This document shows, piece after piece, positions 24,120 through 37,078 of a DNA stretch of 64,000 bases. The stretch is taken from positions 27,770,254 through 27,834,253 of the forward strand of contig OZ025260.1 in NCBI GenBank assembly GCA_964019135.1. The letters run 5' to 3'. The notes under the pieces were generated by a model. That model worked only from the letters and a program-made list of their open reading frames with translations. It was not told the DNA's origin and made no database searches. The stretch is from Arenicola marina. Its lineage: Eukaryota > Annelida > Polychaeta > Arenicolidae. The translations under genes and the position numbers were made by a program. Position 1 is the stretch's first letter, and every line of letters begins with the position of its first letter.

Positions 24120-25930
24120 GACGACCCTCTTTATACTCCTACTATAATGACGCCCATACCGTCACCATGACGATCCATACACCTATAGAAGGACTAGGGA
24201 CGTCGGCATCGCTTCATATTTCCCTTCGCTCACGGACATCCATATTGTTTCCATGGACTCCGTGTCAGATTCCTACCCGGTGCGGCTCTAACACGTCGGG
24301 TGCGGGAGGGTGGGGGTTTATTTGGCGAACTAAGGGTCCGTAAATACTCGTCTTGTTGATTATTGAATTTCCTATTTAAGTTACATGTTTTTGGCGGCAG
24401 TATCCGTGTTTGGTTTGCTAAAAGCTTATGAATAGACGTGAGTGTGATCTCGTGTTTGCGCGGCGCGCACTTTAGCAAGACGCACGACGCCTTCTCCTCC
24501 TGCTGGCTACTGGGGGGGGGGGGGGGTGGCGGGGTCAGTGAATGAGACAGGCGGTCAATGGATGGCAGAGGTGAAGGGGGGGGAGGGGGCAGAGGGAAGA
24601 GGGAAGGGGGAGGGGGGTCGTAAGACGTCTATAGACCCGCCGAGTACAACCGTAAGGCATTGCATGGCCACAGTCCCGAGGGCCACAGTCCCGGGGGCCA
24701 CAGTTAATTTAACGAGGAGGGTGGTGAAGGACCCTTCATCAGTCTTGTTGGTTTATTCTCTTGAGGTTTGCAACAACCAATTCACATGTAAATGCTCGTC
24801 TCATCCTTAGGTTCTTTGAGCAAAGTATTCATTTTATTCCAAACATCCAAGAAGAGATATTATTTTATAATGATCACTTCGACAATCCATGCAAGCCATT
24901 TGTTGCACTTCAGGTAAGTGTGCTTCCACTCATCACGGCAATGCTTATGGCAGAGATTTACGAGTTTTCAGACAACGGAATTCCGTTAGAAAATAATTGT
25001 TTAATTGAGATTTTCCTTCAATAGACACAGTACATACCAAAAATACCAAGAGAAGAAACGTCGTTTTTTAAAGATGTTTGGTCAATTCCAAGATAAATCA
25101 TTATCAAGGCTGATGATAGCAGCGACTCTTGTCTGGAAATGAGCCAGTCGATACGACCTGATGAATATGGTGTTAATGAAATTCAGCAAGTTATGATATC
25201 ATCAACAATTTTCATGAGGTTTCGTTTTGAGGCCGGTGAAAAAATCCACAAACACTGAGACTGCTCTATGTATGAGAATGCTGGTCCAACTTTAGGCCAG
25301 GTATAGCGATACAGGAACGTGCTGATTGGTTTTAACCCCCGGGAGGTCCTCCCACCCGGGGAAGGGTTTCGGGCCACTACCTCTAAATGGTTCTTTGATA
25401 GTGTCTTGAGGGTCGGTGTGGGTTGCTGGGGTGAAAGGGTGAGGGGGTCAAGTCAGTTGCTTACGTGACGCAAACAATACAATATCGCGTTAAACACCCC
25501 CTTTTCTCCGTCTGTCTCCTCGCCCTCCCGTGGGGCACCGCGACTCACCAGGTGCACTGCCAGGCCATTCTGCCCATGACATGGGCTTGGACATCAATCA
25601 CCCAGCGAGCTACCACCCCCTGTGAGGCCAGCGTCTCGCCCCCTGTGACCACCGCATCTCCCCCCTCCCAGTGGCCCAGAGTCTGCCCCTCCCCTGTGAG
25701 GCCCGGGTCTCTCCCCTCCTCCCCTCTCAGTGGCCCCGCGTTTCCCCGTCCCCCCCATGACCCCCGCATCTCCCCCTACCCTGTGACCCCCGCGTCCCCC
25801 CCCCCCCCTGTGGCCCCTCGTCTCCCCAAGACCCACACACCCCGTGGAGTCCGTGACCTGACACAATGCTCTACTCCATTACCAATGAATGGCCTGCTCC
25901 CTACCACCGCTCGCGATGTAGCACGGGGAC
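24120..25930. other. No gene detected
   Basis: Contains a G-homopolymer at 24511-24526, purine-rich sequence at 24570-24620 and a C-rich patch at 25620-25830. An 87-codon frame at 24761-25024 has unbiased composition and Phe/Ile-rich sequence but no domain I recognise, and I do not annotate it as a gene. Confidence 0.45.
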
Positions 25931-25934
25931 CCCT

Positions 25935-26130
25935 CCATAAAAAAGAGAAAGGTCCGGTAAGAAAAAGAGAAACAATCGTCCCATAAGAAGGAGAAACAAT
26001 TGTCCCATAAGAAAGAGAAAGAATCCTTCGGTAAGATATATAAAAAATCGTTTGAAAAAAAAAAAAAAATCGTCCCGAGAAAGAATCGTTCGGTAAGAAA
26101 TATAAAGAATATTCCGGTAAGAAATAAAAT
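25935..26130. repeat. Purine-rich AAGAAAGAGAAA repeat
   Basis: Roughly 25-bp imperfect units with the pattern CCATAAGAAAGAGAAACAAT, passing into GGTAAGAAATATAAAGAAT, with an internal A-run at 26056-26069. It is low-complexity and non-coding. Confidence 0.75.
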
Positions 26131-26499
26131 ATTTATCCGACAAACTGATGAACACACAGGACTTTCCCTTGATTCTGGATCCCACAAGGCCGGCACGGGA
26201 CAAGCGCATGTGATTTATGCTTCTAATAATGACTAACGCTGAATTCCAATCGGGATCCGCAGGGTGATTAGGATCCCATTGCAGGCGGTGGTGTCCGGAG
26301 CGACCGCTAGGGTGGGGGGAGGGAGTCCTGATCTCCTAGGGATTCTCCGTGACCCTCGCGCGACATTCCGGAAGACGCCCAAGTGAGATGTCAGTTCCGG
26401 AAGACCCGCTGCCACAGAGGAAACCTGTCGCGATGTTACATGCCACGAAGTGTTCATACCCAGGGGAAGAACTCATACTTCGCTTGCTGGGATCCGTGG

Positions 26500-26812
26500 A
26501 ATGCCTTAGTTGCTCGGATCCAGGAGAAAGACCCATCCATTAGTTGTTTGGATCCAGGAGCAAGACTCATCCACTAGTTGTTTGGATCCAGGAGCAAGAC
26601 TCATCCACTAGTTGTTTAGATCCAGGAGAAAGACTCATCCACTAGTTGTTTAGATCCAGGAGAAAGACTCATCCACTAGTTGTTTAGATCCAGGAGAAAG
26701 ACTCATCCACTAGTTGTTTAGATCCAGGAGAAAGACTCATCGACTAGTTGTTCAGATCCAGGAGAAAGACGCATTTCTTAGTTGTTTGGATCCAGGAGAC
26801 AAATGCATCCCT
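26500..26812. repeat. 34-bp tandem array
   Basis: About nine units of 34 bp with GTTTAGATCCAGGAGAAAGA and CTCATCCACTAGTT. Outer units are more diverged than the central ones, as expected when unequal exchange homogenises the middle of an array. Confidence 0.92.
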
Positions 26813-27444
26813 TAGAGCGGATGTTGGTGGGAGGAGAGGGAGAGCTTTCTCAGAGAAAGCCGCCTCCCCTCCCACAGTCGCCAGCCTTAATCCACCACAA
26901 GTGCACCCCCCCCCCCTTACCACCCCCGGTTTTCACAATCCTCGATCCCGCCCTTGGTCTGCTGAATTACTGTCTTGTTCAAACCTTCTTGCGGGATGTG
27001 AAATGCTGTAAAAAGTCAATTTTCAACATTTATCAAAATCGATTCCTATTCACATATATAATTCACGAACAGTTGTTTCACAAGCGTTTGTTTCTCTTCC
27101 CGAATCTCTACCTTATAACCTGTTGTGGAAGAGAGGCGTATTGAAACAGTAAAAAGAATTTTTCCGAGAATCTGCTCCGCTTCTTCAGAACTCCCCACAG
27201 GGCCCTGGAGCTACGTCTCTATAGCTTTCTTCAATACGTCCACTGCAGTGCGGTCTGCCAACAGCTTTATTTCTATTTAACGGTTTCATCGCTGGGGGCA
27301 TACGCCCCTGTGGATTGTCATATGGTATGACGGGTACAGCGGTAAACCAGAAGAAATTGCTACAGATTTCTTCTGAAAGCCAATTCATTCCCGAAACTTC
27401 CGTGCGCGATTAATACCAAGATCACTCGGCTACAGCTGATGCAC
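26813..27444. other. No gene detected
   Basis: Unique-looking spacer between two arrays, with a C-homopolymer near 26904-26915. No supported coding or RNA feature. Confidence 0.45.
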
Positions 27445-29990
27445 CTGTGGCTGTGGTGGTGGGGTGCCCCCTCTCCCTCCCCTCCCCCTTTGCGTTTCTG
27501 GATGAAGGGGTGGGTGTGGGGTGCCCCCTCTCCCTCCCCTCCCCCTTTGCGTTTCTGGATGAAGGGGTGGGTGTGGGGTGCCCCCTCTCCCTCCCCTCCC
27601 CCTTTGCGTTTCTGGATGAAGGGGTGGGTGTGGTGGTAGGGTGTCCGACCCCAACCCCCTATGTGTTTCTGGATGAAGGGGTGGGTGTGGTGGTAGGGTG
27701 TCCGACCCCAACCCCCTATGTGATTCTGGATGAAGGGGTGGGTGTGGGGTGTCTGAACCCCCTCTCCTCCCCCTTGTGTTTCTGGACCCAGGGGTGGGTG
27801 TGGTGGTAGGGTCTCCGACCCCAACATCCTATGTGTTTCTGGATGAAGGGGTGGGTGTGGGGTAGTCTGAACCCCCTCTCCTCCCCCTTGTGTTTCTGGA
27901 CCCAGGGGTGGGTGTGGTGGTAGGGTCTCCGACCCCAACCTCCTATGTGTTTCTGGATGAAGGGGTGGGTGTGGGGTAGTCTGAACCCCCTCTCCTCCCC
28001 CTTGTGTTTCTGGACGCAGGGGTGGGTGTGGTGGTAGGGTCTCCGACCCCAACCCCCATGTGTTTCTGGATGGAGGGGTGGGTGTGGGGTAGTCTGAACC
28101 CCCTCTCCTCCCCCTTGTGTTTCTGGACGCAGGGGTGGGTGTGGTGGTAGGGTCTCCGACCCCAACCCCCATGTGTTTCTGGATGAAGGGGTGGGTGTGG
28201 GGTAGTCTGAACCCCCTCTCCTCCCCCTTGTGTTTCTGGACCCAGGGGTGGGTGTGGTGGTAGGGTGTCCGACCCCAACCCCCTATGTGTTTCTGGATGG
28301 AGGGGTGGGTGTGGGGTAGTCTGAACCCCCTCTCCTCCCCCTTGTGTTTCTGGACGCAGGGGTGGGTGTGGTGGTAGGGTCTCCGACCCCAACCTCCTAT
28401 GTGTTTCTGGATGAAGGGGTGGGTGTGGGGTAGTCTGAACCCCCTCTCCTCCCCCTTGTGTTTCTGGACGCAGGGGTGGGTGTGGTGGTAGGGTCTCCGA
28501 CCCCAACCCCCATGTGTTTCTGGATGGAGGGGTGGGTGTGGGGTAGTCTGAACCCCCTCTCCTCCCCCTTGTGTTTCTGGACGCAGGGGTGGGTGTGGTG
28601 GTAGGGTCTCCGACCCCAACCTCCTATGTGTTTCTGGATGAAGGGGTGGGTGTGGGGTAGTCTGAACCCCCTCTCCTCCCCCTTGTGTTTCTGGACGCAG
28701 GGGTGGGTGTGGTGGTAGGGTCTCCGACCCCAACCCCCATGTGTTTCTGGATGGAGGGGTGGGTGTGGGGTAGTCTGAACCCCCTCTCCTCCCCCTTGTG
28801 TTTCTGGACCCAGGGGTGGGTGTGGTGGTAGGGTGTCCGACCCCAACCCCCTATGTGTTTCTGGATGGAGGGGTGGGTGTGGGGTAGTCTGAACCCCCTC
28901 TCCTCCCCCTTGTGTTTCTGGACGCAGGGGTGGGTGTGGTGGTAGGGTCTCCGACCCCAACCTCCTATGTGTTTCTGGATGAAGGGGTGGGTGTGGGGTA
29001 GTCTGAACCCCCTCTCCTCCCCCTTGTGTTTCTGGACGCAGGGGTGGGTGTGGTGGTAGGGTCTCCGACCCCAACCCCCATGTGTTTCTGGATGGAGGGG
29101 TGGGTGTGGGGTAGTCTGAACCCCCTCTCCTCCCCCTTGTGTTTCTGGACCCAGGGGTGGGTGTGGTGGTAGGGTGTCCGACCCCAACCCCCTATGTGTT
29201 TCTGGATGGAGGGGTGGGTGTGGGGTAGTCTGAACCCCCTCTCCTCCCCCTTGTGTTTCTGGACGCAGGGGTGGGTGTGGTGGTAGGGTCTCCGACCCCA
29301 ACCCCCATGTGTTTCTGGATGGAGGGGTGGGTGCGGGGTAGTCTGAACCCCCTCTCCTCCCCCTTGTGTTTCTGGACCCAGGGGTGGGTGTGGTGGTAGG
29401 GTGTCCGACCCCAACCCCCTATGTGTTTCTGGATGGAGGGGTGGGTGTGGGGTAGTCTGAACCCCCTCTCCTCCCCCTTGTGTTTCTGGAAGCAGGGGTG
29501 GGTGTGGTGGTAGGGTGTCCGACCCCAACCCACTATGTGTTTCTGGATGAAGGGGTGGGTGTGGGGTAGTCTGAACCCCCTCTCCTCCCCCTTGTGTTTC
29601 TGGACGCAGGGGTGGGTGTGGTGGTAGGGTGTCCGACCCCCACCCCCTGTGTTTCTGGATGGAGGGGTGGGTGTGGGGTGTCTAACCCCCTCTCCTCCCC
29701 CTTGTGTTTCTGGACGCAGGGGTGGGTGTGGTGGTAGGGTGTCCGACCCCCACCCCCTTGTGTTTCTAGATGGAGGGGTGGGTGTGGGGTGTCTGACCCC
29801 CCTCCCCCTTTGTGTTTATGGGCGCCTGTGTGGGTGTATTGGTGGGGTATCCGTAGCCCCCCCCCCTCCCCTTGTCTTTCTGGACGCAGGGGTGAGTGTG
29901 GTGTTAGGGTGTCCGAGCCCCCGACCCCCTTGTGTTTGTGGACGCAGGGGTGGGTGTGGTCGTAGGGTATCAGTAGCCCCCCTCCCCCCT
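27445..29990. repeat. About 114-bp tandem array with five-unit higher-order period
   Basis: Each unit of 113-114 bp pairs two related halves, both starting TGTGTTTCTGGA and containing AGGGGTGGGTGTGG. One half ends in a TCTGAACCCCC and CTCTCCTCCCCC tract, the other in a GTAGGGTSTCCGACCCCAAC tract. A recognisable unit variant recurs at intervals alternating 341 and 227 bp (minus-strand frames opening at 28165, 28506, 28733, 29074 and 29301). This gives a 568-bp, five-unit higher-order repeat. Both array edges, 27445-27720 and 29650-29990, are more diverged. Minus-strand frames up to 457 codons (Pro/His/Thr/Gly) are by-products. Confidence 0.95.
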
Positions 29991-30770
29991 TGTATCCCTG
30001 GGTGCCCATACTACCAAAGATATTATGTACTAATATCTTGGATACTACTGATGCAATGATGCTACAAACTGCCATGTTGGACACGTGACACTTGAAACTG
30101 ACGTCATCGCTGCCCGATGGCCGACAAAGAGGCTGTTGAGACCACTGTTTGCCCCCAGGCACCTCCACATACCGCGTTTTATAGGGGCGCGGCTCCACGG
30201 ATATGTCAGTCCACAAGTGACTGGCTGATACGATTAATTCCCAACTTCGAAGAAGATATGAAAGGAAAGTTGGAAGAAATTTAGCCCCGAATTCCGATAT
30301 GTAATGCCTCGACAAACACAATTATTGGAATTGATATTAAAACTTGAGGTAAAGCCATTGGGAACAGGTTTTTCTGGCCTAAATACGATTGTTCTAGTGA
30401 GTGTACTACTTACTCCTATACTCTTGTAGAATCGTTAAATACTAAATAGTTCGACGGTCTACTACTCTTGTTTTACGACAATTTTGGAATGGAGGGGAAT
30501 CAGTGTTGTGAAAACACCGGTAGAAACGAGATAAGTGACGTACCAACTGGTGAATGGTGACCGAATTCCTGGGTTTATGGCATCACCTCACTAGGAATAC
30601 TGCCAATTTAGATAGTGACATCGATTTGCAAGTCGTTACAATCAACAACGATTCCATATGGTCGCTTGACTGGATATCGTAAATACCGGCAGAATTGTGT
30701 CTGCGAGGTTCTTGCTGACTTCACGACGGACCATTCTGACGGACGCTACTCCTTCGTTTACTTTACTTCA
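29991..30770. other. No gene detected
   Basis: Unique-looking sequence between repeats. One CRE-like TGACGTCA octamer lies near 30099. No domain-bearing open frame. Confidence 0.45.
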
Positions 30771-30774
30771 TTTT

Positions 30775-30865
30775 TGGACGCGGACACGGATGCGGACGCG
30801 GACACGTGCGGACGCGGACACGTGCAGACACGGACACGGACATGGACACGGACCACGTATGAATG
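30775..30865. repeat. GGACACGGACGC hexamer-type repeat
   Basis: About 14 imperfect copies of a hexanucleotide of the form GGACRC or GGAYGC. It resembles the hexamer logic of the larger arrays at 36478 and 37990. Confidence 0.85.
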
Positions 30866-31920
30866 ACCGGCCGCGACCAGGCATTACAGAGCGGGACAGC
30901 CGTCAAAGCGGGGTGGGGTGGGGGGGGGGGGGGGTGGCGAGAGCGTGGGGCTGGGCATAGAAGTGGGCGCAGCAAGCAGGTGTTGCGTGATTCCGTCAGC
31001 CTGTCGCTGACCCATCCTTCCTCAGTCACGCCTCGGTAACGACCAGGTAACGCTGACTGAGATATGCCACCCGCGCACCTGTAACGGCCAAACTGTATCC
31101 ACTGTGGGCCTGCTGCATGCTGCTGCACTGTTACGTCACTGGCTCGTTATCTGACACGGCGATGTCTGGTTATCAGGGGCGATTCGCACGGGGAACCCAG
31201 CTTGATTAGCTCTCCTAAACCACTCCAGCCACTCGGGATACGAGTCTATATACTATTATCTGGAAGTGCTCCCCCCACACCCGTTGGAATCACTCATAGA
31301 CAGTGCAAGGTATGAAGGGGGGGGGGGGGGTGCCAGAGAACATGCCACTCCCTCCAGATGCTACCTTCTGGCGCGAAGTAAATCTTGGCATCCAATTATC
31401 CTCTGATAATTCTGTGGAAGGCGGGGCAAGAAGTTTCAACTTTTGACCATGTGTATCTATATATTTATTTGATGGTGTTTTATGTAAGACAACGTCGGCC
31501 CACTTTGATACGACAGCTCACAAGGCAGGAACACTGGCGTTCTGAAGGAATTGGAGGACATATAATATTATGACATTTTCTTGTGACTATTCTAGTATCA
31601 GTGTATATTTATGACCAAAGTAACACTTCTCAAATAAAGAAACCCATTAACCCATTTAATGCAGAGCAACATGACCCGATTGATGATTGACTGAAACCAT
31701 TGTTTACAGGTAGAAATAAACATGGAAACTCCAAAATGAATTAAATGTCTTGATGTTATTTAGCATGTCTGACACCAAGACACTAAATCAAAACTAGAAC
31801 TATCAATGGAAGATTTGCAGTAAGTTTACTGCCTTATTGAAGGATACATTGGATGATACTGCATTACAAATAAATGATTCCTCTTCCTAAGTCATCATTT
31901 GATAAAGTTCAGCCTTTAGG
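30866..31920. other. No gene detected
   Basis: Contains G-homopolymers near 30918-30933 and 31317-31330 and otherwise AT-rich unique-looking sequence. No gene is supported. Confidence 0.45.
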
Positions 31921-32170
31921 CAGGTGCTGATCCAGGAATTAGATTAGGAAGGGAGGGGTCCACTGGACGCTGGAAACGAAACTTGCGGACCGGGGTGGGG
32001 GGGGGGGCTTTGGAAAAAAATGATGACCATTATTTGCGACCGGGGGATGGGGTCAGAAAACGGGGGTGGTCCGCGCCTCAGATTTTGCATTGAAAAACGG
32101 CATTCTTCTTCAAAAATGGGATGGGGTCCGGACCCCGGGAAGGCGCTCCCCTTGCCTGGATCCGCCCCTG
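31921..32170. mobile_element. Probable diverged relative of the CAGGGGCGGATCC TIR element
   Basis: The right end CTGGATCCGCCCCTG (32156-32170) matches the terminus of the element at 4471-4632. The left end CAGGTGCTGATCCAGG is a diverged inverted partner. The interior is unrelated to the shorter copy. No clear target duplication was seen, so the left boundary is tentative. Confidence 0.5.
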
Positions 32171-32754
32171 CCTCAAGTGCATCACAGTATAGTCCTCCAC
32201 CGAGAACAGCAATTTGTGAACTTCCGTCGCTGGACAAAAACAAAAATACTGGAACGTAATGGATTCCCGTTCCTCTCGTATATAAGCCCCCTCCCCTCCC
32301 CCTCCACCCCACCCCCCGCCCCCCTCCACCTCCTGCTCCTGACCCCCGCTTGGCTGCCCGAATACAACAACACAGCCCGGTGGCTTTGATAACCCACAGC
32401 AGTACATTTCCGTTACCCCTGTAAAGCCGCGCCCCACTATTCTTCACTCCACCCCACCCCACCCCACCCTCCTCCTTCCACAGCAAACATACCCACTACC
32501 TGAGCCGTCTACTCAGCCGCCAGCTTCATCAGTCACTACAGTTACAGGCTACTGGGTCTCACCCACCCACCCGCCAGAACCTGGGGGGTCAGCCCCGTCA
32601 GCAGCTGAGGGTCACACCGGGGGATCACATGAGCTCTGGCTCCGGACGTCTTCATTTCGGGATCATTTTCAGAGTCCGACCTTTGCTGATCCAGACGGAA
32701 TGTTGTTCTTTCTCTGACACCTGGGAAAACATGCATGTGGAGATCCGGACGACG

Positions 32755-33540
32755 CCGTAGATCTGTAGAGAGTTCCGGATCAGATCAGCCAGAGGGCGGC
32801 GTGGGTCTGTAGAGGGTTCCGGATCAGCCAGAGGGCGCTCTGGGTCTGTAGAGAGTTCCGGATCAGCCAGAGGACGCTGTGGGTCTGTAGAGGGTTCCGG
32901 ATCAGCCAGAGGGCGCTGTGGGTCTGTAGAGGGTTCCGGATCAGCCAGAGGACGCTGTGGGTCTGTAGACGGTTCCGGATCAGCAAGAGGGCGGTGTGGG
33001 TCTGTAGAGGGTTCCGGATCAGCCAGAGGACGCTGTGGGTCTGAGGAGGGTTCCGGAACAGCCAGGGGATGCTGTGGGTCTGTAGAGGGTTCCGGATCAG
33101 CCAGAGGGCGCTCTGGGTCTGTAGAGGGTTCCGGATCAGCCAGAGGACGCTGTGGGTCTGTAGAGGGTTCCGGATCAGCCAGAGAGCGCTGTGGGTCTGT
33201 AGAAGGTTCCGGATCAGCCAGAGGGCGCTGTGGGTCTGTACAGGGTTCCGGATCAGCCAGAGGACGCTGTGGGTCTGTGGAGGGTTCCGGATCAACCAGA
33301 GGACGCTGTGGGTCTGTAGAGGGTTCCGGATCAGCCAGAGGATGCTGTGGGTCTCTGGAGGATTCCGGATCAGCCAGCGGACGCTGTGGGTCTGTAGAAG
33401 GTTCCGGATCAGCCAGAGGACGCTGTGGGTCTGTAGAGGATTCCGGCTCAGCCAGAGGGCGCCGTGGGTCTGTAGAGGGTTCCGGCTCAGCCAGAGGGCG
33501 CTGTGGGTCTGTAGAGGATTCCGGATCAGCCTGTAGAGTG
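32755..33540. repeat. 39-bp tandem array
   Basis: About 20 units of 39 bp containing GTTCCGGATCAGCCAGAGG and CGCTGTGGGTCTGTAGAGG. As 39 is divisible by three, a minus-strand frame (32652-33581, 309 codons) reads a 13-residue unit (PSTDPQRPLADPE-type) with short non-repetitive ends. Two other frames are also open across the whole array, which argues for a non-coding minisatellite, but the minus-strand frame cannot be excluded as an expressed repeat protein. Confidence 0.92.
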
Positions 33541-33544
33541 TTCC

Positions 33545-35420
33545 ACTGAGATATATGGGCCTTTTTATTTGTAGTTTCCATCTCACTTATTGCACTGTAT
33601 TGCTACTACCAAAAAATAACCAACTACAATACATGTATAAGGACGTGAACTTGGCGGATCGGTCAAGGACAAGAACAATTTGAAACCGAAAGTGGGGTAT
33701 TGTTTGCCGCCAGCCAGAACAGTCCCGCGTCATAATATCCACGACAAACCAATATGTGGGGATAACCTGTAAGTATCGATGCGCAATATAATTATCCTTT
33801 ATTTATCAATATTTTACACTATGTAGATTTGGCTATTATTTCCAAATTAGGGTTAATTATTTTGTAGGTATGCCCGCAACAAATTAAGCTGGTTGGCTGT
33901 GACCAATGCGGTTAAATGGCGCGTTCAGAATGACCAACATCGAGAGGAGGAAATACCTTTTCCGATTTCAGCGATTGCCATCTAGGAATTCTTGGAGATC
34001 CGCGATTAGCTGTTGGCAAATTTTGGGGATCGTTATCCGCACAATTCTTAATTCAACGCGAAGACCCTTTCCCTATATTTACCGCGATTCGTTATAGCAG
34101 TCTTTAGCTGTGAATTCCTCGATATTTGCAATATCCCCCTTCATTAAGCTGGGGTTTTAACGCCCAGTCTTGAGCAGTTTTCATCTTGGAGTTTCGATAT
34201 TATTGGGGATATTACTATCCCCCCTCCCCCCAAAAAAATGCGAAAGTCGGCCGAGGTTCTATGGCTGTAGGACGGGCACACATGGGCTAGGCCAGGCCCT
34301 AGAACTGGAGCTATGTTAAACCAACGCCTCCTCCTCCCACCATCCAAACCCACAACCTCTGCCAATGGAATGCGAAACTAAATATCACCGTCCTTTGAAG
34401 GGCGAACCATGAACTGCCGGTATCGACTGATTTATATGTTACACCATCGATCACTCATTATGCGTCTCTCATCCTGCCCAATCATCACTAGTTTTTTTTT
34501 AGTTTTTTTTTTTGGGGGGGGGGGGGAGGGGGGAACCCTCGAAGAACACAACATGTTGATTTATTATCCTTAAACTGTTAATTGCAGCAATATCAAAGGT
34601 TGCCTTAGTTACATCTTACGTTTACGCTGTGCCCCCTGTGGACCTGTAACCATAGGGACCGTTGACCAGCATCATCCACAGATACGGGCTTAGAAGCTGT
34701 GGGAGAAATTCTTTGCAGAAAAAAAGACAATTTTATAAATGAAATGGGGTCGAAAATAAATGTAAAGACAGTAAAGAGTGAATAGATGAAAAAGTTGTGT
34801 CGTTTAAGTATGCGCAAAGCAAGTCCTGGCTTCGTTTCAAAAGGGAGACTGAGGAGCAGAGAGGGGTGGAAGTTTCACAGGTAAGTGTATCATAATCAGA
34901 ACTAACGCTTCTTCGGGGGCCAGAAGGTGGGTGGGGGGGGGTGGGGGGGGTGAAAGGGGCATGGGAAAAGACGGAGACGTTGAGTAGCGGGGCATGTCAC
35001 AAGATATAATGTGAATGAATGGGGCACGAACAAGACGGTGTAGACCTAGATATAAGTGGGTCTCTTTATACAGAAAACAAGGATTGATTACATGGAAACT
35101 GAAATCGCAAATGGTACATTGTATATAGTTTCATAGGAGTGGACATTACACAAGATGAAAGGGACATGAAGTAATCTATGAGCGTGTATCATACAAACAT
35201 GAAGTTGAGAGATGGTTGAACGGGAGAGCTAATCATAAGCTACGATATTGCAAATATAACACAAGAGAGTCCTGGTCACACAAAAAAACGTTTATGGATC
35301 GAATATCACCCTGGAAAGGTTAAGAGGGCTAAACAAAAGGACGCGCATTTCAGAAGGAAAGACCATACAGATAAATATTACAGTTTCGAAAGTATTTGTT
35401 TGTTTAAAGTACATTTTCGA
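33545..35420. other. No gene detected
   Basis: Mostly AT-rich unique-looking sequence with homopolymer tracts at 34491-34531. No supported gene. Confidence 0.45.
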
Positions 35421-35424
35421 AATT

Positions 35425-35512
35425 CTTCACCCCGGGGGGAGAGCCCGCGCCCTCAACCCCGGGGGAAAGCCCGCGCCCTCCACCCCGGGGGAGAGCCCGC
35501 ATCCTCCAGAGT
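35425..35512. repeat. 27-bp short tandem repeat (CACCCCGGGGGAGAGCCCGC-like)
   Basis: Three copies of a unit pairing CCCCGGGGG with GAGAGCCCGCGCCCTC. The CCCCGGGGG core is itself palindromic. Confidence 0.8.
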
Positions 35513-36477
35513 TTTGAAAAGGAGTAGGCGGGGTTTGGGGGGGGTGCACATTGGGTTTCGAAAGCTTACGACTAGGGGGGGGGGCGGAGGGGCTCCACTT
35601 CGAAAAAAAATATGGGGTATACAAGGAAATATGGGGGGTCCAGCGCAAAAAAACAGGGGGGTCGGGTCCACAGATGGCATACAGTTACCATTGAAGAAAA
35701 AAGCAAATCCTCTCAGGCACCCTAGATACCCCCCCCCCCCGCCCTCCCTGGATCTACGCCTGGATTCGCGTAAAGAACCGGGATGCGTTCGGGATTGAGC
35801 GTTAATCTGCCTGGATCCCGCTGGGCTGGCGGCGGCTTGCACCATGTACCCCGGCGTAATGTCATCTGGATTGGGATTCCCTGCTGCCAGCGGGGAGAGG
35901 CGAGGCGAGGGGAGGGGGCGGCGGGGCGTCGTACCACTCATAAAACAGGATGGTTGCGAGTCCTGCCGGCTGCTCGCTGTGCCTGGATCATTTCTCACCT
36001 ATCACTGCCACTCACCGATCAGACTCCTCTTCATAGACTGTGGGAGGGGGGGGGGCCCTAGGGGTCTGGGCTCGCGTGCCCCACACACGTGACTGTGTAA
36101 TTGATGGGCGAGACACGCTTGAAGAGGACTTTTCGGTCTGGTGTGTCTAGTGTCTCTTTATCACCTAAATACAAAAACAGACTCTCACACTCCGAGAAAA
36201 CTCTTCGAGATGATTCTTTGTGACCCGCAGTTGCAACCGTCGTTCAAGATATAATCTTAAGCATCTGCTGAGCGATATTATAGAGACTGGTATAGGAGCT
36301 ATGCTGTTGTAAGATGAGGCAGAAGTGTCAGGCGAGCAAAAACAAATGTTCTTAAGATCTCTCCGATGTTTGACCTCGATCGCTCGTTATCGGGATATTT
36401 ACCTAACACTGTGGGTCTTTCATTCCGCGCAGGAAGTGATCTAGTGATCCTTTCCAAAGGCAGGGCCTCCGAAACCG

Positions 36478-37075
36478 ATACCGACACCGAGATCGAGAAC
36501 GAGACCTGGGCCCCGAGACCGAGACCGAGAACGAGACCTGGGATCCGAGACCGAGACCGAGAACGAGACCTGGGCTCCGAGACCGAGACCTGGGCTCCGA
36601 AAACGAGACCGAGAACAAGACCTGGGCTCCGAGACCGAGACCGAGAACGAGACCTGGGCTCCGAAACCGAGACCGAGAACGAGACCTGGGCTCCGAGACC
36701 GAGACCGAGAACAAGACCTGGGCTCCGAAACCGAGACCGAGAACGAGACCTGGGCTCCGAGACCGAGACCTGGGCTCCGAAAACGAGACCGAGAACAAGA
36801 CCTGGGCTCCGAGACCGAGACCGAGAACGAGACCTGGGCTCCGAAACCGAGACCGAGAACGAGACCTGGGCTCCGAGACCGAGACCGAGAACGAGACCTG
36901 GACTCCGAGACCCAGACCCCGGCTCCGAGACCCAGACCCGGGCTCCGAGACCGAGACCCGGACTCCGAGACCGAGACCCGGGCTCCGAGACCCTGGATTC
37001 TGAGACCCGGGATTCTGAGACCCGGGGTTCTGAGACCGGTCTGGACTCTGAGACCCGGGTTCCGAGACGCGGGTT
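36478..37075. repeat. CGAGAC-based hexamer array 1
   Basis: Composite array of GACCGAGACCGAGAACGAGA followed by CCTGGGCTCCGA, with a 3' portion of simpler GACCCGGGCTCCGA units. A block of about 180 bp is itself repeated (compare about 36565-36745 with 36745-36925). Open frames on both strands are alternating Arg/Ser/Pro/Glu repeats and are not credible genes. Confidence 0.95.
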
Positions 37076-37078
37076 TCT

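Noticed and set aside
24761-25024. 87-codon frame with non-repetitive composition
   Set aside because: It has no recognised domain, no supporting splice context and no related copy in the window.
27360-29533. Pro/His/Thr-rich frames up to 457 codons
   Set aside because: They follow from the 114-bp array being nearly divisible by three. Frame changes at 113-bp units show no protection of a reading frame.
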